A stretch of 64,000 bases of DNA from NCBI RefSeq assembly GCF_000350225.1, contig NW_005178889.1, forward strand, positions 215,108-279,107. The letters run 5' to 3'. The notes under the pieces were generated by a model. It saw only the letters and a list, made by a program, of their open reading frames with translations, did not search any database and had not been told where the DNA came from. Origin of the DNA: Chondrus crispus (Eukaryota; Rhodophyta; Florideophyceae; Gigartinales; Gigartinaceae). Below, one piece after another: positions 50,385 through 60,162 of the stretch. Within the stretch, counting starts at the first letter, position 1. Each line of letters opens with the position of its first letter. A program made the translations under genes and the position numbers.

Positions 50385-53300
50385 GGTTATGGTCCCGAAC
50401 CGCATTCCACAACCGCAACACGATCACAGACCGCCCATCCGAAGATCACCACGCCTCTCACAAGGCGCACCATCTTCCCCTGCAACCCCTGGCAGCCACC
50501 CCGCCAGCCTGCAGTATATTCCCCCATCCTCGGACCCTGCCTCGCCTCCGCCCCACTGCGTAGAGAGCTGTAGAGCAAACCCGAACAATCCGGATCTTCC
50601 AACCCCGCCTCCGCCCCGCTGCGTAGAGAGCCGCACCAAAGAACCCACACCCCCGGATCTTCCAACCACGCCTCCGCACACCAGCGTCGAGAGCCCCAAC
50701 ACCCCATCGCCCCCTCCCGCGACCCCACCATCCTCGTCCTACACAGCCGCCGATTCCACACTACGATCCCCCACCACCCCGAACATGGATCCGCCAACCG
50801 AACTTCCCTCATCGGCACGCCGCACTTCCCCATTCTACGGCCACCTCCCCACCCTTCTTCCAGCAGGCACCAACTTCCACCTCTGGCGGCAAGCCCTGCA
50901 CGACATCGCCGTGATCAACGACGCCCAACATACCTTCGACAAGACATACATCCCACCCCCATCTACAACCGCAGAACACGTGCAGTACCTAAAAGACTGC
51001 GCATCCATCCGCATGCTGATCACAAATAGCCTTCCGCAACACCTCGCGGAGACCACGGACTTGACCTTCGACACCTCCCCCGCCGAGCTCCTGTCCGCTG
51101 TCCAAGCACACTTCACCGACAGCTCCCCCACCACCCACCTCCTACTCAGGCAAGAAGCAGACCGCCTCCAGTTCACACCAGACATAACGGTAGACGACTA
51201 CATCAACAAACACAGAGCGCTCCGCATGCGCATGCGTCTCGCCAAATACCCCCACATATCCCCAGACGAAACCGTCACCGTGGACGCAATAATCAAAGGC
51301 CTTGAACACCACCCCACCTTCAAGCACCTACCCGATACCTGGACAGAAACAGCATCCGTCCCTACCACTGTACTCGAAATATCACAACGGCTCAACGCCG
51401 TACAAGCCCGCACCACCGCACGACAGGGCAACATCACACCAACCCCACAAGGGCTACCCGCAGCTGCCCCCCGCGAAGCGAAACGCGAACCCCCTACACG
51501 ACCCCGTGGCCGTAATAGAAGACGAGGGCAACCCCGAGGATTGTGGTACAACCCACCATGGGCACACCCCACACCATCCTATACCCCGTACCCCACTCAT
51601 CCAACCCAACACTGGCCAGCACCACCGCAGTGGCACCCCATCCCCGCACAGGCAGCCCAACCCCAGAGACGCACCGCCCCACGCCGGACAACCAAAGCAC
51701 AGCATGCCGCCACAGACCACACTGAATACCCACCGGATGAGATGCACGCCTTCCACTCCGACCTCCAGAGCGACCACGACGGTATGAACTATATCCTCGA
51801 CTCAGGCGCCAGCCCCACGCACATAACCAAGGCCACACCCAACATGCGCCCCCTCACAAGGCGTATTATTACTAACACCGCGACATCCTCCACGTCGGCC
51901 GCGACACACTCTGGCACCCTGCAGATCAAAACCAACAAGAATAGAACGCTCACCATACCAGCGATCGCAAACCCCGCAATTCGCCAGAACCTCCTCTCCG
52001 TGCACGACATCGCACGCCGATACGGAGCCGTCACCTTCCGACCCCACAATGCAGCAATAATCTCCACCAACAAGAACCCCCCGGAAATAATTGCCACAGC
52101 ACGCGTTAAAAATGGGCTCTACATCCTTAACCCACCAAACCACCCTCCGCATGCACACGCAGCACGCACAACCCCGCGCAAACGCACTCAACACCTCAAA
52201 AAAAATTCCGGCAATACTCCCGCGGACCCCCAAGCAGAGCGGCTCTCCCCCTCCCACTCTCCACCGGCAATAACTCCGCTCCCATCCCCAAAAAAGCGCA
52301 CCCCCCCTATGAAAGGCATGCACAACCCCGCCCCCCACCCCCCTACCCCGCGCAGCACCGCACTGGATCACGCCTTCCACCACTGGCACATGATCCTTAA
52401 CCACGTGCGACCCGCCACCATCCAAACAATGGCACTCAAGGGCCTCCTGCCCAACATACCGCCATCACTCGCGCGATATGCCCCAAAAATTACCTGCCCC
52501 AGCTGTGCGCATGCAAAACAACGGTTTCGCCCCCACAAACCCACAACTCACAGATACCCCACAGGATTCTCCCTGAGCAGTGACATCTGCGGCCCGATCG
52601 CCCCACCGTCAAGACAAGGCAATAAGTACGTCCTCACAGTGCTGGACACCAGGACCAGATACCTCATCACCGACTTCATGCCCACCCGTGTCCACACGCC
52701 ACAACGCCTTGACTACATCCTCACAGCCATAAAAAACAGCACCGGACACACACCACAAGTCCTCCGAACAGACAACGCGCTGGAATATCTATCCGCAACA
52801 GCCATACACACATACCAAAAACACAATACCACGCACTCAACCACTATCCCTTACACCCCCCAGGAAAACAGCTTAGCTGAACGCATCAACAGCACGCTCT
52901 TCAACGCCGCCCGTGCAGCACTACACCACAGTGGCCTCAGCCACCACCACTGGGAGGACGCCGTCCGTGATGCCACATTCAAATACAACCACACCATGCA
53001 TCACGGAACACACGCACTCCCAGCCACCGAATGGCACAACGCCATCCCTGCTATTCCCCGATTCCACATATTCGGACAACTGGGAACAACCCCAGACCTT
53101 CGGCAACGTGCAAAAATCCCTAAACTCCAATCCCGTTCACGCACAGTACGATACCTGTTCCCCACCGACGATAATCACTTCACAGTCATGGATGTCACAA
53201 CCTCAAAAATACACCGCATACGTGCCATCGACTTTCACCCCTATTTCGCCAACCAGGATCCAACCGCCACCTCCGCAGCCGCATTCAAGGCATACAGCCC

Positions 53301-55026
53301 ACACAAGACACCACAGTCAATTTCTGTGTCCACCCCCGCACCCCTCAACCGCGGACAAGCTACAAAGTACCCAGATGCTGAACTGTGGGCATCCGCCCAT
53401 GACAAAGAGCTCGATGCCTTGGACACCAAACAGGTCATACAGTGGACCCCGGACAAGCTCCTTCCACGCAATACCCGCCTCATTCCCCTCACCATGGGAT
53501 ATCGCTACAAACGCGACAAAAACGGACACGTCATAAAACGCAAAGCGAGATGCACAGCCCGCGGCGACACCATGGTGCCGCACGTCCATTACAACCCGGA
53601 CCGCACCACTACATACATGGCCGACAAATCCTCCGTGCGTCTTTTATTCGCCATAGCAGCTTCACACAACTTGCATATCGAACACATCGATATAGAAGCC
53701 GCCTACCTGCACGAAAAATTCGACCACAGTGGCCAGCAACCCGTGTACGTCCGCCAACACCCCCGTTTTGACGGAACGTACAAACACGCGTGCAAAGGAG
53801 GCAAGCTCATCAAAAACCTCTACGGTACACCCCAGGCCGGCTACACATACCTCACTGCGGTATTTTCTCTCCTCCAACGTCACGGATTCCAGCATTCTGA
53901 AGCCGACACATGCTTGTTCCACAAAATAACACCCACCACGGCAACTTTTGTGGCCATCAGCATGGACGACTTCACAATAGCGGCAACCTCCACCGCACTC
54001 CTTGACAACTTCGCACACATCCTCGCCACCGCGTACACCATCAAACGCCTCGGCGAACCGCGAACACTGCTAGGATGGACAATTAACAGGGCCCAAAACG
54101 GAGCGCTCCACATCTCTCAGCCCACGGCCACGGCGAGCATACTCCGCAAAGCGGAAATGCACATCGCCAACAGCAAGCCTACCCCGTACCAAGACGGAAT
54201 CCGCCTTCACGGCCCCACCCCCGAGGATGAACCGCTTTCGTCACAAGCGAAGGAGTATCAACGGATACTCGGAGACCTGCGGTACATCGCAGATTCGACA
54301 CGACCCGACATATACTTTGTCGTTAATCGGCTGTCGGTCGCCTCCAAAGCCCCCACGAAGAGACATTGGAACGCCCTCAAGCGCGTCCTCCGATACCTCC
54401 GTCACACCCCCAACCACGGGCTCCTCTTCCCCGCAGCCCACCACAAGCTGCGCCCCAACACACCCGCACCCAAACCCATCTCCCCAGCATCTCTCCTTAC
54501 GACATACTCAGATGCTGACCACGCCGCGGACGTCACAGACCGAAAATCAATTTCCGGCATCGTCCACCTCTACAACGGCACCCCTGTCTGCTGGGGCTCC
54601 ATGAAGCAGAAAATCACGGCTCTCTCCACATGCGAAGCCGAGTACATCGCCGCCACAGCGGCAGTCCAACAGACAGCATGGCTACGCAGGATCCTCCGCG
54701 ATCTGCGCATGCTCAGCCCCCACCCGACCCCCTTCTACATGGACAACCAGTCCGCCATCCGCGTCGCCCACAACACCGGCCCCACCAAGCGACGCAAGTA
54801 CATCGACCTGCCACACCACTTTCTGTCGCATCACGAGCGCAAAGGACACATCAAACTGTCCCATGTCCCAAGCGCGGACATGCTCGCGGACATCCTGACG
54901 AAACCACTCAGGACAGATCCCTTCCGCAAGCTCACGGCGAAACTCAAAATCATCGCCGCACCCCCACCCACCCCCCCGCACACACAGTCGTACAGCGACC
55001 ACACAGCGACGGGGGGAGTGTCATGA
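50308..55026 (+). CDS. pol: Copia-3 gag-pol polyprotein, intact
   Basis: 1572 codons. The N-terminal 170 residues are Pro/Ser-rich; the ATG used lies within the LTR, so an internal Met (near residue 27 or 158) may be the true start. Gag: HLWRQALHDIAVINDAQHTF through about residue 340, then an Arg/Pro-rich basic stretch instead of a CCHC knuckle. Protease about residue 497: NYILDSGASPTHIT. Integrase: HHWHMILNH ... CPSC zinc site, then D (SLSSDICGP), D (LRTDNALEY) and E (QENSLAERIN). RT: KARCTARGD, DIEAAYLHEKF, AISMDDFTIAAT (MDD in place of VDD). RNase H: YSDADHAAD, CEAEYIAA, YMDNQSAIR, ADILTKPL. The stop TGA lies just inside the 3' LTR extension. Confidence 0.96.
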   Translation: MPPPPPLIRASSASLSKTESSFLAPQVMVPNRIPQPQHDHRPPIRRSPRLSQGAPSSPATPGSHPASLQYIPPSSDPASPPPHCVESCRANPNNPDLPTPPPPRCVESRTKEPTPPDLPTTPPHTSVESPNTPSPPPATPPSSSYTAADSTLRSPTTPNMDPPTELPSSARRTSPFYGHLPTLLPAGTNFHLWRQALHDIAVINDAQHTFDKTYIPPPSTTAEHVQYLKDCASIRMLITNSLPQHLAETTDLTFDTSPAELLSAVQAHFTDSSPTTHLLLRQEADRLQFTPDITVDDYINKHRALRMRMRLAKYPHISPDETVTVDAIIKGLEHHPTFKHLPDTWTETASVPTTVLEISQRLNAVQARTTARQGNITPTPQGLPAAAPREAKREPPTRPRGRNRRRGQPRGLWYNPPWAHPTPSYTPYPTHPTQHWPAPPQWHPIPAQAAQPQRRTAPRRTTKAQHAATDHTEYPPDEMHAFHSDLQSDHDGMNYILDSGASPTHITKATPNMRPLTRRIITNTATSSTSAATHSGTLQIKTNKNRTLTIPAIANPAIRQNLLSVHDIARRYGAVTFRPHNAAIISTNKNPPEIIATARVKNGLYILNPPNHPPHAHAARTTPRKRTQHLKKNSGNTPADPQAERLSPSHSPPAITPLPSPKKRTPPMKGMHNPAPHPPTPRSTALDHAFHHWHMILNHVRPATIQTMALKGLLPNIPPSLARYAPKITCPSCAHAKQRFRPHKPTTHRYPTGFSLSSDICGPIAPPSRQGNKYVLTVLDTRTRYLITDFMPTRVHTPQRLDYILTAIKNSTGHTPQVLRTDNALEYLSATAIHTYQKHNTTHSTTIPYTPQENSLAERINSTLFNAARAALHHSGLSHHHWEDAVRDATFKYNHTMHHGTHALPATEWHNAIPAIPRFHIFGQLGTTPDLRQRAKIPKLQSRSRTVRYLFPTDDNHFTVMDVTTSKIHRIRAIDFHPYFANQDPTATSAAAFKAYSPHKTPQSISVSTPAPLNRGQATKYPDAELWASAHDKELDALDTKQVIQWTPDKLLPRNTRLIPLTMGYRYKRDKNGHVIKRKARCTARGDTMVPHVHYNPDRTTTYMADKSSVRLLFAIAASHNLHIEHIDIEAAYLHEKFDHSGQQPVYVRQHPRFDGTYKHACKGGKLIKNLYGTPQAGYTYLTAVFSLLQRHGFQHSEADTCLFHKITPTTATFVAISMDDFTIAATSTALLDNFAHILATAYTIKRLGEPRTLLGWTINRAQNGALHISQPTATASILRKAEMHIANSKPTPYQDGIRLHGPTPEDEPLSSQAKEYQRILGDLRYIADSTRPDIYFVVNRLSVASKAPTKRHWNALKRVLRYLRHTPNHGLLFPAAHHKLRPNTPAPKPISPASLLTTYSDADHAADVTDRKSISGIVHLYNGTPVCWGSMKQKITALSTCEAEYIAATAAVQQTAWLRRILRDLRMLSPHPTPFYMDNQSAIRVAHNTGPTKRRKYIDLPHHFLSHHERKGHIKLSHVPSADMLADILTKPLRTDPFRKLTAKLKIIAAPPPTPPHTQSYSDHTATGGVS
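50385..50401 (+). promoter_or_regulatory. primer-binding site of Copia-3
   Basis: GGTTATGGTCCCGAACC follows the 5' LTR directly. Its complement resembles the anticodon arm of initiator tRNA-Met (GGG-x-CCATAACC) with one or two mismatches, i.e. internal (half-tRNA) priming as known for some copia elements. No site for a tRNA 3' CCA end is present. Confidence 0.6.
55008..55018 (+). promoter_or_regulatory. polypurine tract of Copia-3
   Basis: GACGGGGGGAG precedes TGTCATGATTCCCATGT at 55019, not the LTR start at 55074, so plus-strand priming points to a 3' LTR that is 55 bp longer than the 5' LTR. Confidence 0.8.
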
Positions 55027-55232
55027 TTCCCATGTCCTGTTTCTGTCGCTCTATGGTCGCAGTGCCTCCACTCTGTCATGATTCCCATGTACAGCACACA
55101 CACCTAGGACACGCATACACGCACCACAGGTGTCACACAGATAGACAGCGGCTCCGTGCCTCCGCCGCCGCCTCTTATTAGAGCCTCGTCCGCTAGCCTC
55201 AGTAAAACAGAGTCATCGTTCCTTGCACCACA
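55019..55232 (+). repeat. 3' LTR of Copia-3 with 55-bp extension
   Basis: 55074-55232 equals the 5' LTR. The preceding 55 bp start with the same 17 bp as the LTR (TGTCATGATTCCCATGT) and then differ. The stop codon of the polyprotein lies in this extension. The arrangement suggests a longer U3 was shortened by recombination between the 17-bp repeats in making the 5' LTR. Confidence 0.85.
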
Positions 55233-55615
55233 AGAGTCCCCTCGAGCAGCGTCGCACAGACCTGAGTTTTGAACCCAATAAACGACGTAGCTTTCATTGT
55301 GACAAGGAGTGGTCATAACATTTGGGTACTGTACATATCCCATAATGCCGTTGATCAGGGGATACCCACGAGATACCCGCGAGACACGCCTCGTGTACAG
55401 TACACGAGTACGAATCAGCACGCCCACGATGACTTCCCCTTCCGCATTGCGCCAAATGCCCTCTGACTCAGGTGGTACCGGTACGCTTCCATCTCGCTGT
55501 CTCCGGAGAACGCGCACATATACTGGTAGCAGTAAGCACAAGAGCACGACCACAACAGGCCGCACCCCGTGCAAATTAGTTCGTGATGAAACCCGATAAC
55601 ATGCCTCGAAACGTT

Positions 55616-56298
55616 TTAGGATCAGAAAACCGTCGGTGAAGACTGTTTTATAAAAACTCTTTCCGTGGTGACGTTGTTGGCTGTGAACTTATCCAAGAGC
55701 GCAATAATGTAGATTCGCTTCAAATCGAGGGCTTTTGCTGACTGCGCAGTACTCTGTAGACCCTCCTTCCGTCATCAAGCATTCCGAGCACATTCTCTCC
55801 ATCCACTTCTCCGTGCTTTCTTGCACTTCTGGTGCTATTTCTCCCGTGCAGCGAGCAAAAACTGCTTGATCTCATCCAGTGTTTTGAACTGCTGATGTCC
55901 GGCGCACGTCTTTCTAGCATGCCTAATCCATATTTTCTCAAGTAGATTCAGGGCAAAGAATTTGGCAGACCAGTCCGTATTCGCATATTTCTCCTCCTCA
56001 ACTCATTGTTCGATAGCCAGCGTTCGCCGTTCCCGGACTCTATGCTGCTGAACGACCTATCCTCCGATCGCATTTCTTCTTCGATACTTGAAAGCCAGCA
56101 AGTCTCAAGCGCTTATATGTACTTCTGAGAGTTCGTCAAGCAATCAATCACAAACTGTTCACATTTCCAACTCCCTTCAAGGACTATCGAGGCCATCAAA
56201 ATGTTCTTCTTGTGATGACGCGTCGCAAACCCCTTTGACGCATTCCGCACCTCATCGCAGTAAATTACAAATGCATGCGGCCCATCAAAGTTAAACAT
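55616..56298 (-). pseudogene. Tc1/mariner-type transposase relic
   Basis: Minus-strand frames joined across shifts read FNFDGPHAFVIYCDEVRNAS, KGFATRHHKKNILMASIV and FVIDCLTNSQKYI (compare the N-x-D-G-P-D-G ... R-H-x-G-G-x-S-I-M-V-W-G ... N-S-x-x-Y-I blocks of the family), then DWSAKFFALNLLEKIWI in the place of D-W-P-A-x-S-P-D-L-N-P-I-E-N-x-W. The catalytic DDE/D residues are partly lost. A diverged piece of the same C-terminal end (LLDKFTANNV..) recurs near 63665-63770. Confidence 0.65.
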
Positions 56299-56856
56299 AT
56301 TTTATTCTGACCTTAAATAGTACCTCAGATCAGCGACCTTCTGCTAATTATTTTCTTCAACTTACTTTTCTTTGCCAACAATTGACCTGGCTTCATCTCC
56401 GATGCCCGAAACTCCCCGCCCCAGCGCCCCAAGTCATGCACGCATATGCGAATATCAATAAAGCACAGATATCGACATGAACCTAGCAACAAATAAAAAC
56501 TGCACGATTCCGAAACGCCATTAGTCTGTCTGCATCCTCATATCGATCTCCATTCAATCGATGAGTAATATCTGTCTGCTCCGCATCGGTTCTCTGTCGT
56601 GTTTTGCAATTAGAAACGTCCGCCTTACCGACTTTTAGTGCGACACCGCGTCACACATTCGACATTATTTCGCATCCATACTTTCCAGTTCTCCAAATAG
56701 TTTCGGGATCTCAACTACATTCGGTTTGCTTGCAGATTGGTGATTTCGAGCTTCTGCGCTATAGCCAGGCGCCTATGGCTGGTTTTTCATCTCTGGGAGC
56801 GGAACCGTAACCCCACAACTGCGCTGGAACTACTGTACACCCATAAAAAACAGACG

Positions 56857-56898
56857 CCGAACACCTTTCACGGCCTATTGGCCGTGAAAGGTGTTCGG
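56857..56898. repeat. perfect 19-bp hairpin
   Basis: The arms at 56857-56875 and 56880-56898 are exact reverse complements (CCGAACACCTTTCACGGCC) around a 4-base loop TATT. It lies in a gene-free stretch (56300-57240). A stem this perfect suggests recent origin or selection; there is no U-tract terminator next to it. Confidence 0.9.
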
Positions 56899-57243
56899 TG
56901 CGGACAGGAGCGTTGGAATTTTAGGCACGTTGGGAGCGAGAGGGACGAGAGCACAGCTAGCAGTGACAGTTGTTTTTCGTGTTGCGGCCTTTGCCCCCTC
57001 CCCCATTCCCCCCCCCACACCCTCTGTACAAAAGGTTGAGGCGATGGATTAGTGTGTTGTAGTTTATTCTGCTAGAGCTGCTGTACGATACTTGTATATA
57101 TACTGCATTGCATGCAGATGCATTCTCAGTAAGTACATTCCAGATTGTATGACGTAAACAACCTCAATTCCGCCGAGCTGAGGAATTCAGTATTGTAGCA
57201 TGTTAGACATGAGCCATCGTGTATGGGATTGATTATGGCGAAC

Positions 57244-57528
57244 TTACTTTAACCTACGTGTCGCTATAATAGCGTTACTCTTAAGACAGGAAGCACTCCA
57301 GTAGTTCACCATACTGGTATCTCCATCAAATAGAACCTCGACAGTCCAGAGCATCCCCATACTTGCTTCCACATCAACATGTGCCCTAGTACGTCTGCTG
57401 TTTTGCACATTTATGGAAACCGTGATCATTGCTTCACCAATGATAACAGGAGGTGAGCAATCGTAGGCAACGCTCACGAAACTCACACAAGGAACGAACC
57501 GAAAATCTCGCTTGCCTCGTTGCCTCAC
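57244..57528 (-). other. short ORF, unknown, downstream of paralogue 2
   Basis: A 94-codon frame, of protein-like composition in its second half (MITVSINVQNSRRTRAHVDV then a mixed stretch), without a recognised family. It may be a remnant. The surrounding 56900-57630 shows nothing else. Confidence 0.25.
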
Positions 57529-57634
57529 CCCTCACAGTTCACGTCGCTGAAACAATCGCTATGCACAGCGCCACAGGGGCTGGCAGTCACCGCCTCCCAC
57601 AAAGTCCATATTCAAATATGGGTTGACTGGCTTG

Positions 57635-57942
57635 CGCTAAGTATGTTGTTTTCAAGGAAGAAGGGCGAAGCGTGAATTGAGCAAGTAAAAAGATACTGAA
57701 GACTGATTTTCTCACGTCCTTTTTAAGCCAACGAATCTAAACAGAAGGCAGGCGCGTCGCTGTCTCAATTTTCACCTTTCAGCACAAAGAAAGATTCAGC
57801 GATAACTCGACTTCAATCTTTTCAGAACCATCGTTGTTTACTTCTTACGGAGAATTACAACCTGACAAACCGTACGGCTATTTTACCCCCTGCTGCTGAT
57901 GACAAAGCATGCCTTTGCTAAGCTCAATGCCCCGTTCGTGCA
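57635..57942. repeat. duplicated 3' flank of paralogue 2
   Basis: Matches 43723-43918 ('ttcaaggaagaagggcgaag...' and 'gctgctgatgacaaagcatgc...cgtgcactag'), with an additional stretch near 57755-57875. Marks the extent of the ancestral duplication. Confidence 0.8.
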
Positions 57943-60093
57943 CTAGTTCCACTTGATCTGATTGTACGGAACTGTGTTCAAAAACCGGAAATGCTTCTTG
58001 ATGCCTGAACGGAACAAGCAGTGCAAAAGTAGATTGTCGAATAGAGCTTCTCCGACGTCATGTTGGTCTACCCATGGCCATCGGGGTAACAAACGGGGTA
58101 AGAAATGGGGTAAGGAATAATAACATATTATCGCAAGCCCCGTGAGGACCGCGAGTACTGCGAGGAGCACGCGGACACTGGATGGCATGAGCACGATCAC
58201 GAGAAGAACGATTGCCACCAGTATTGACCACCGCAGAAATATACGGCCAACATGCTCTCTCTTCATAGCTTCATACGTGAAAATGAGCTTTTCCTCTGAA
58301 ACTTCCCCTTTCTGGTCGTTTTCGGGGTCGACCATGTCTACCAGATACCACGGTGTCACACTCTTACCCCAAAGACCTGTCGCTTCAGCAACGGCTGTGA
58401 CATACCCGTCGGTTGCCGTCGAAAAGCGTGATAAGTCAACTACCAACGTTCTCTTATGAGAATTGACAGGGCTAGTCAGCTCAACAGTCGAAGCCACATG
58501 CCCGCTCGGTGTCACATACAGTCGTATCTCACTTTGTCTTGTCAAAAATTCAACAATCTCTTCTCGATCTTGTATCCAGCAACTGCTTCCCACCATCCCG
58601 GTCCATTCAATCACACCGTCCCATTGCGAGCTACTCCTCCATTCCATAGATCTTTGATATGACATGTCCAAGTAGCTCTGTCCCACCAACGCCTTGCTCT
58701 GAGATACCATCGATTCCCAGAACGCAATCGTCTGAAAGCTTTCCATTCCTATCGCGAATGCCTCTTGTTCTGTCATCATCAACGGATGAGCCTTGCTGTA
58801 CGCCCCCTCAGCAATCGTGCGAAGCGCCCAAGCTTTCCAGGCACTGGCACTAGCTTTTGTTCTCATGTCTTCATTCGACTTTCGCACGCTCACTCCGTCC
58901 GTCAGAATGGCTGTCGCCAAAGCAAGAGTCGTTGACCTCACATACAGTCCCTTGCCCCCAATACAACTTAACCCATCCGCAAGCCTTTCATACACAGAGG
59001 GGCTATAGAAAATTGTTCTGTCATACTTTCGAAGCATGTAATCGTCTACAACAAGGCCTCTGCCAGCCACTCCGAGAACTGTCTCTAACTTTCTCCAGAA
59101 ATCTGTTCCATAATACACTTCCCTGCCGCTGAATACACGAATAACAGGAAAAAGTGCATATGGCAGAAGTCCAAATTCCTCCCATGGCGACAGGCCATAC
59201 AATCGACTTATCTCTTCTTTTTCGACATCCATCATTACAAGCCGGTCGATCCATATGCGGACGTGGCTCTTTCCTTGTGTTCTTGCCATAGCAATACAAG
59301 ATCTCACAACCTGACTCCATCGGAAGTCATCCACGAAGTCTGACTCCCTCTGCACTTTTTCTTGCATCAGTACACCTGACTCTTCATCAGGAGACCCGTC
59401 TGGTTTAAGGATCCTCATGCGCCTGTTAATGTTTTCGTCTTTTCCTTTATAAGACAACGCGACCAACAACGCATCGTCTTCCATCTTTCCAATTAGGTCA
59501 TCATTGACTCGTTGGTAAGCTCTAATCTCGTTACGGAAGCTGTTCCAATCGCTGGGATCAAACACCTTGATGGGTCGGCTGAACCCTCTCATGAAACACC
59601 CTTGAGCGGCACATGCTGACTCAACTCCCTTACGGGCCCTCACTTCCTGGAAGAGATAATCTGCTGAGGCTGTGATGGTGGTGAGATCGCTTATTTTCGT
59701 TAGGTCAACGGCATAGTTGGTTTTAGCGATACCCGAACGATCACAAACATTATAGTAAAACGCAGCGTTCCCTGTTTGTGCCATTTGTGCAGCGAGGTCT
59801 TCACTTGCATCAAATCTGCGTATGGCATTGTGGAATCGTTGCTGGGGATGATAGTTGTATCGTGCAGAAACGCGACCATACACTTTCCAAAACTGTTTCT
59901 TGGAAAATTGCTGTACGCTGGCGACCCAATCTCGAGTGATATTAGCAAAGCGAAAGTTGGAGAGTTTCCGTGTGTTGCCCATATACAGCAGAAAATTCAG
60001 CAGGACAACCAGATAGTCCACTATTCTGCGAGGCTCAGGTGCCCAGTCAAGTTTGGTATCATCATGGCCTTCCTTGATTTCGTAATGGTCCAT
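57943..60093 (-). CDS. HET-like domain membrane protein, paralogue 2
   Basis: 716 codons from the ATG at 60093; an upstream in-frame ATG at 60162 would add 23 hydrophobic residues, but only the 60093 start is conserved with paralogue 1 (same TTTCCTTTCAAG upstream). Same blocks: LLVALSYKG, then VRIWIDRL about 65 residues on, then LSPWEEFGLLPYAL and WRKLETVLGVAGRGL. C-terminal hydrophobic segments lie at about 623-660, longer and more diverged than in paralogue 1, followed by the shared tail ending PYNQIKWN. Homology upstream of the gene stops about 15 bp before the ATG, so the two copies have different promoters. Possible HET-like function is a hypothesis. Confidence 0.85.
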   Translation of the reverse strand: MDHYEIKEGHDDTKLDWAPEPRRIVDYLVVLLNFLLYMGNTRKLSNFRFANITRDWVASVQQFSKKQFWKVYGRVSARYNYHPQQRFHNAIRRFDASEDLAAQMAQTGNAAFYYNVCDRSGIAKTNYAVDLTKISDLTTITASADYLFQEVRARKGVESACAAQGCFMRGFSRPIKVFDPSDWNSFRNEIRAYQRVNDDLIGKMEDDALLVALSYKGKDENINRRMRILKPDGSPDEESGVLMQEKVQRESDFVDDFRWSQVVRSCIAMARTQGKSHVRIWIDRLVMMDVEKEEISRLYGLSPWEEFGLLPYALFPVIRVFSGREVYYGTDFWRKLETVLGVAGRGLVVDDYMLRKYDRTIFYSPSVYERLADGLSCIGGKGLYVRSTTLALATAILTDGVSVRKSNEDMRTKASASAWKAWALRTIAEGAYSKAHPLMMTEQEAFAIGMESFQTIAFWESMVSQSKALVGQSYLDMSYQRSMEWRSSSQWDGVIEWTGMVGSSCWIQDREEIVEFLTRQSEIRLYVTPSGHVASTVELTSPVNSHKRTLVVDLSRFSTATDGYVTAVAEATGLWGKSVTPWYLVDMVDPENDQKGEVSEEKLIFTYEAMKREHVGRIFLRWSILVAIVLLVIVLMPSSVRVLLAVLAVLTGLAIICYYSLPHFLPRLLPRWPWVDQHDVGEALFDNLLLHCLFRSGIKKHFRFLNTVPYNQIKWN

Positions 60094-60162
60094 CTTGAAA
60101 GGAAAGACACATGCAGGTAGGAAAAAGTCGAAGAGAATGAACCGCTTTTCGAAATATAACAA

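Larger units (their letters stand above)
50226..55232 (+). mobile_element. Copia-3: apparently intact Ty1/copia retrotransposon
   Basis: 5007 bp flanked by a perfect target duplication AGAGT (50221-50225 and 55233-55237). The 159-bp LTRs (50226-50384 and 55074-55232) appear identical. It has a single uninterrupted gag-pol frame, a primer site next to the 5' LTR, and a purine tract before the 3' LTR region. These are the marks of a recent and possibly still active insertion. It is the same lineage as Copia-2. Confidence 0.95.

Noticed and set aside
50387-54444. minus-strand frames opposite Copia-3
   Set aside because: Antisense shadows of the intact polyprotein.
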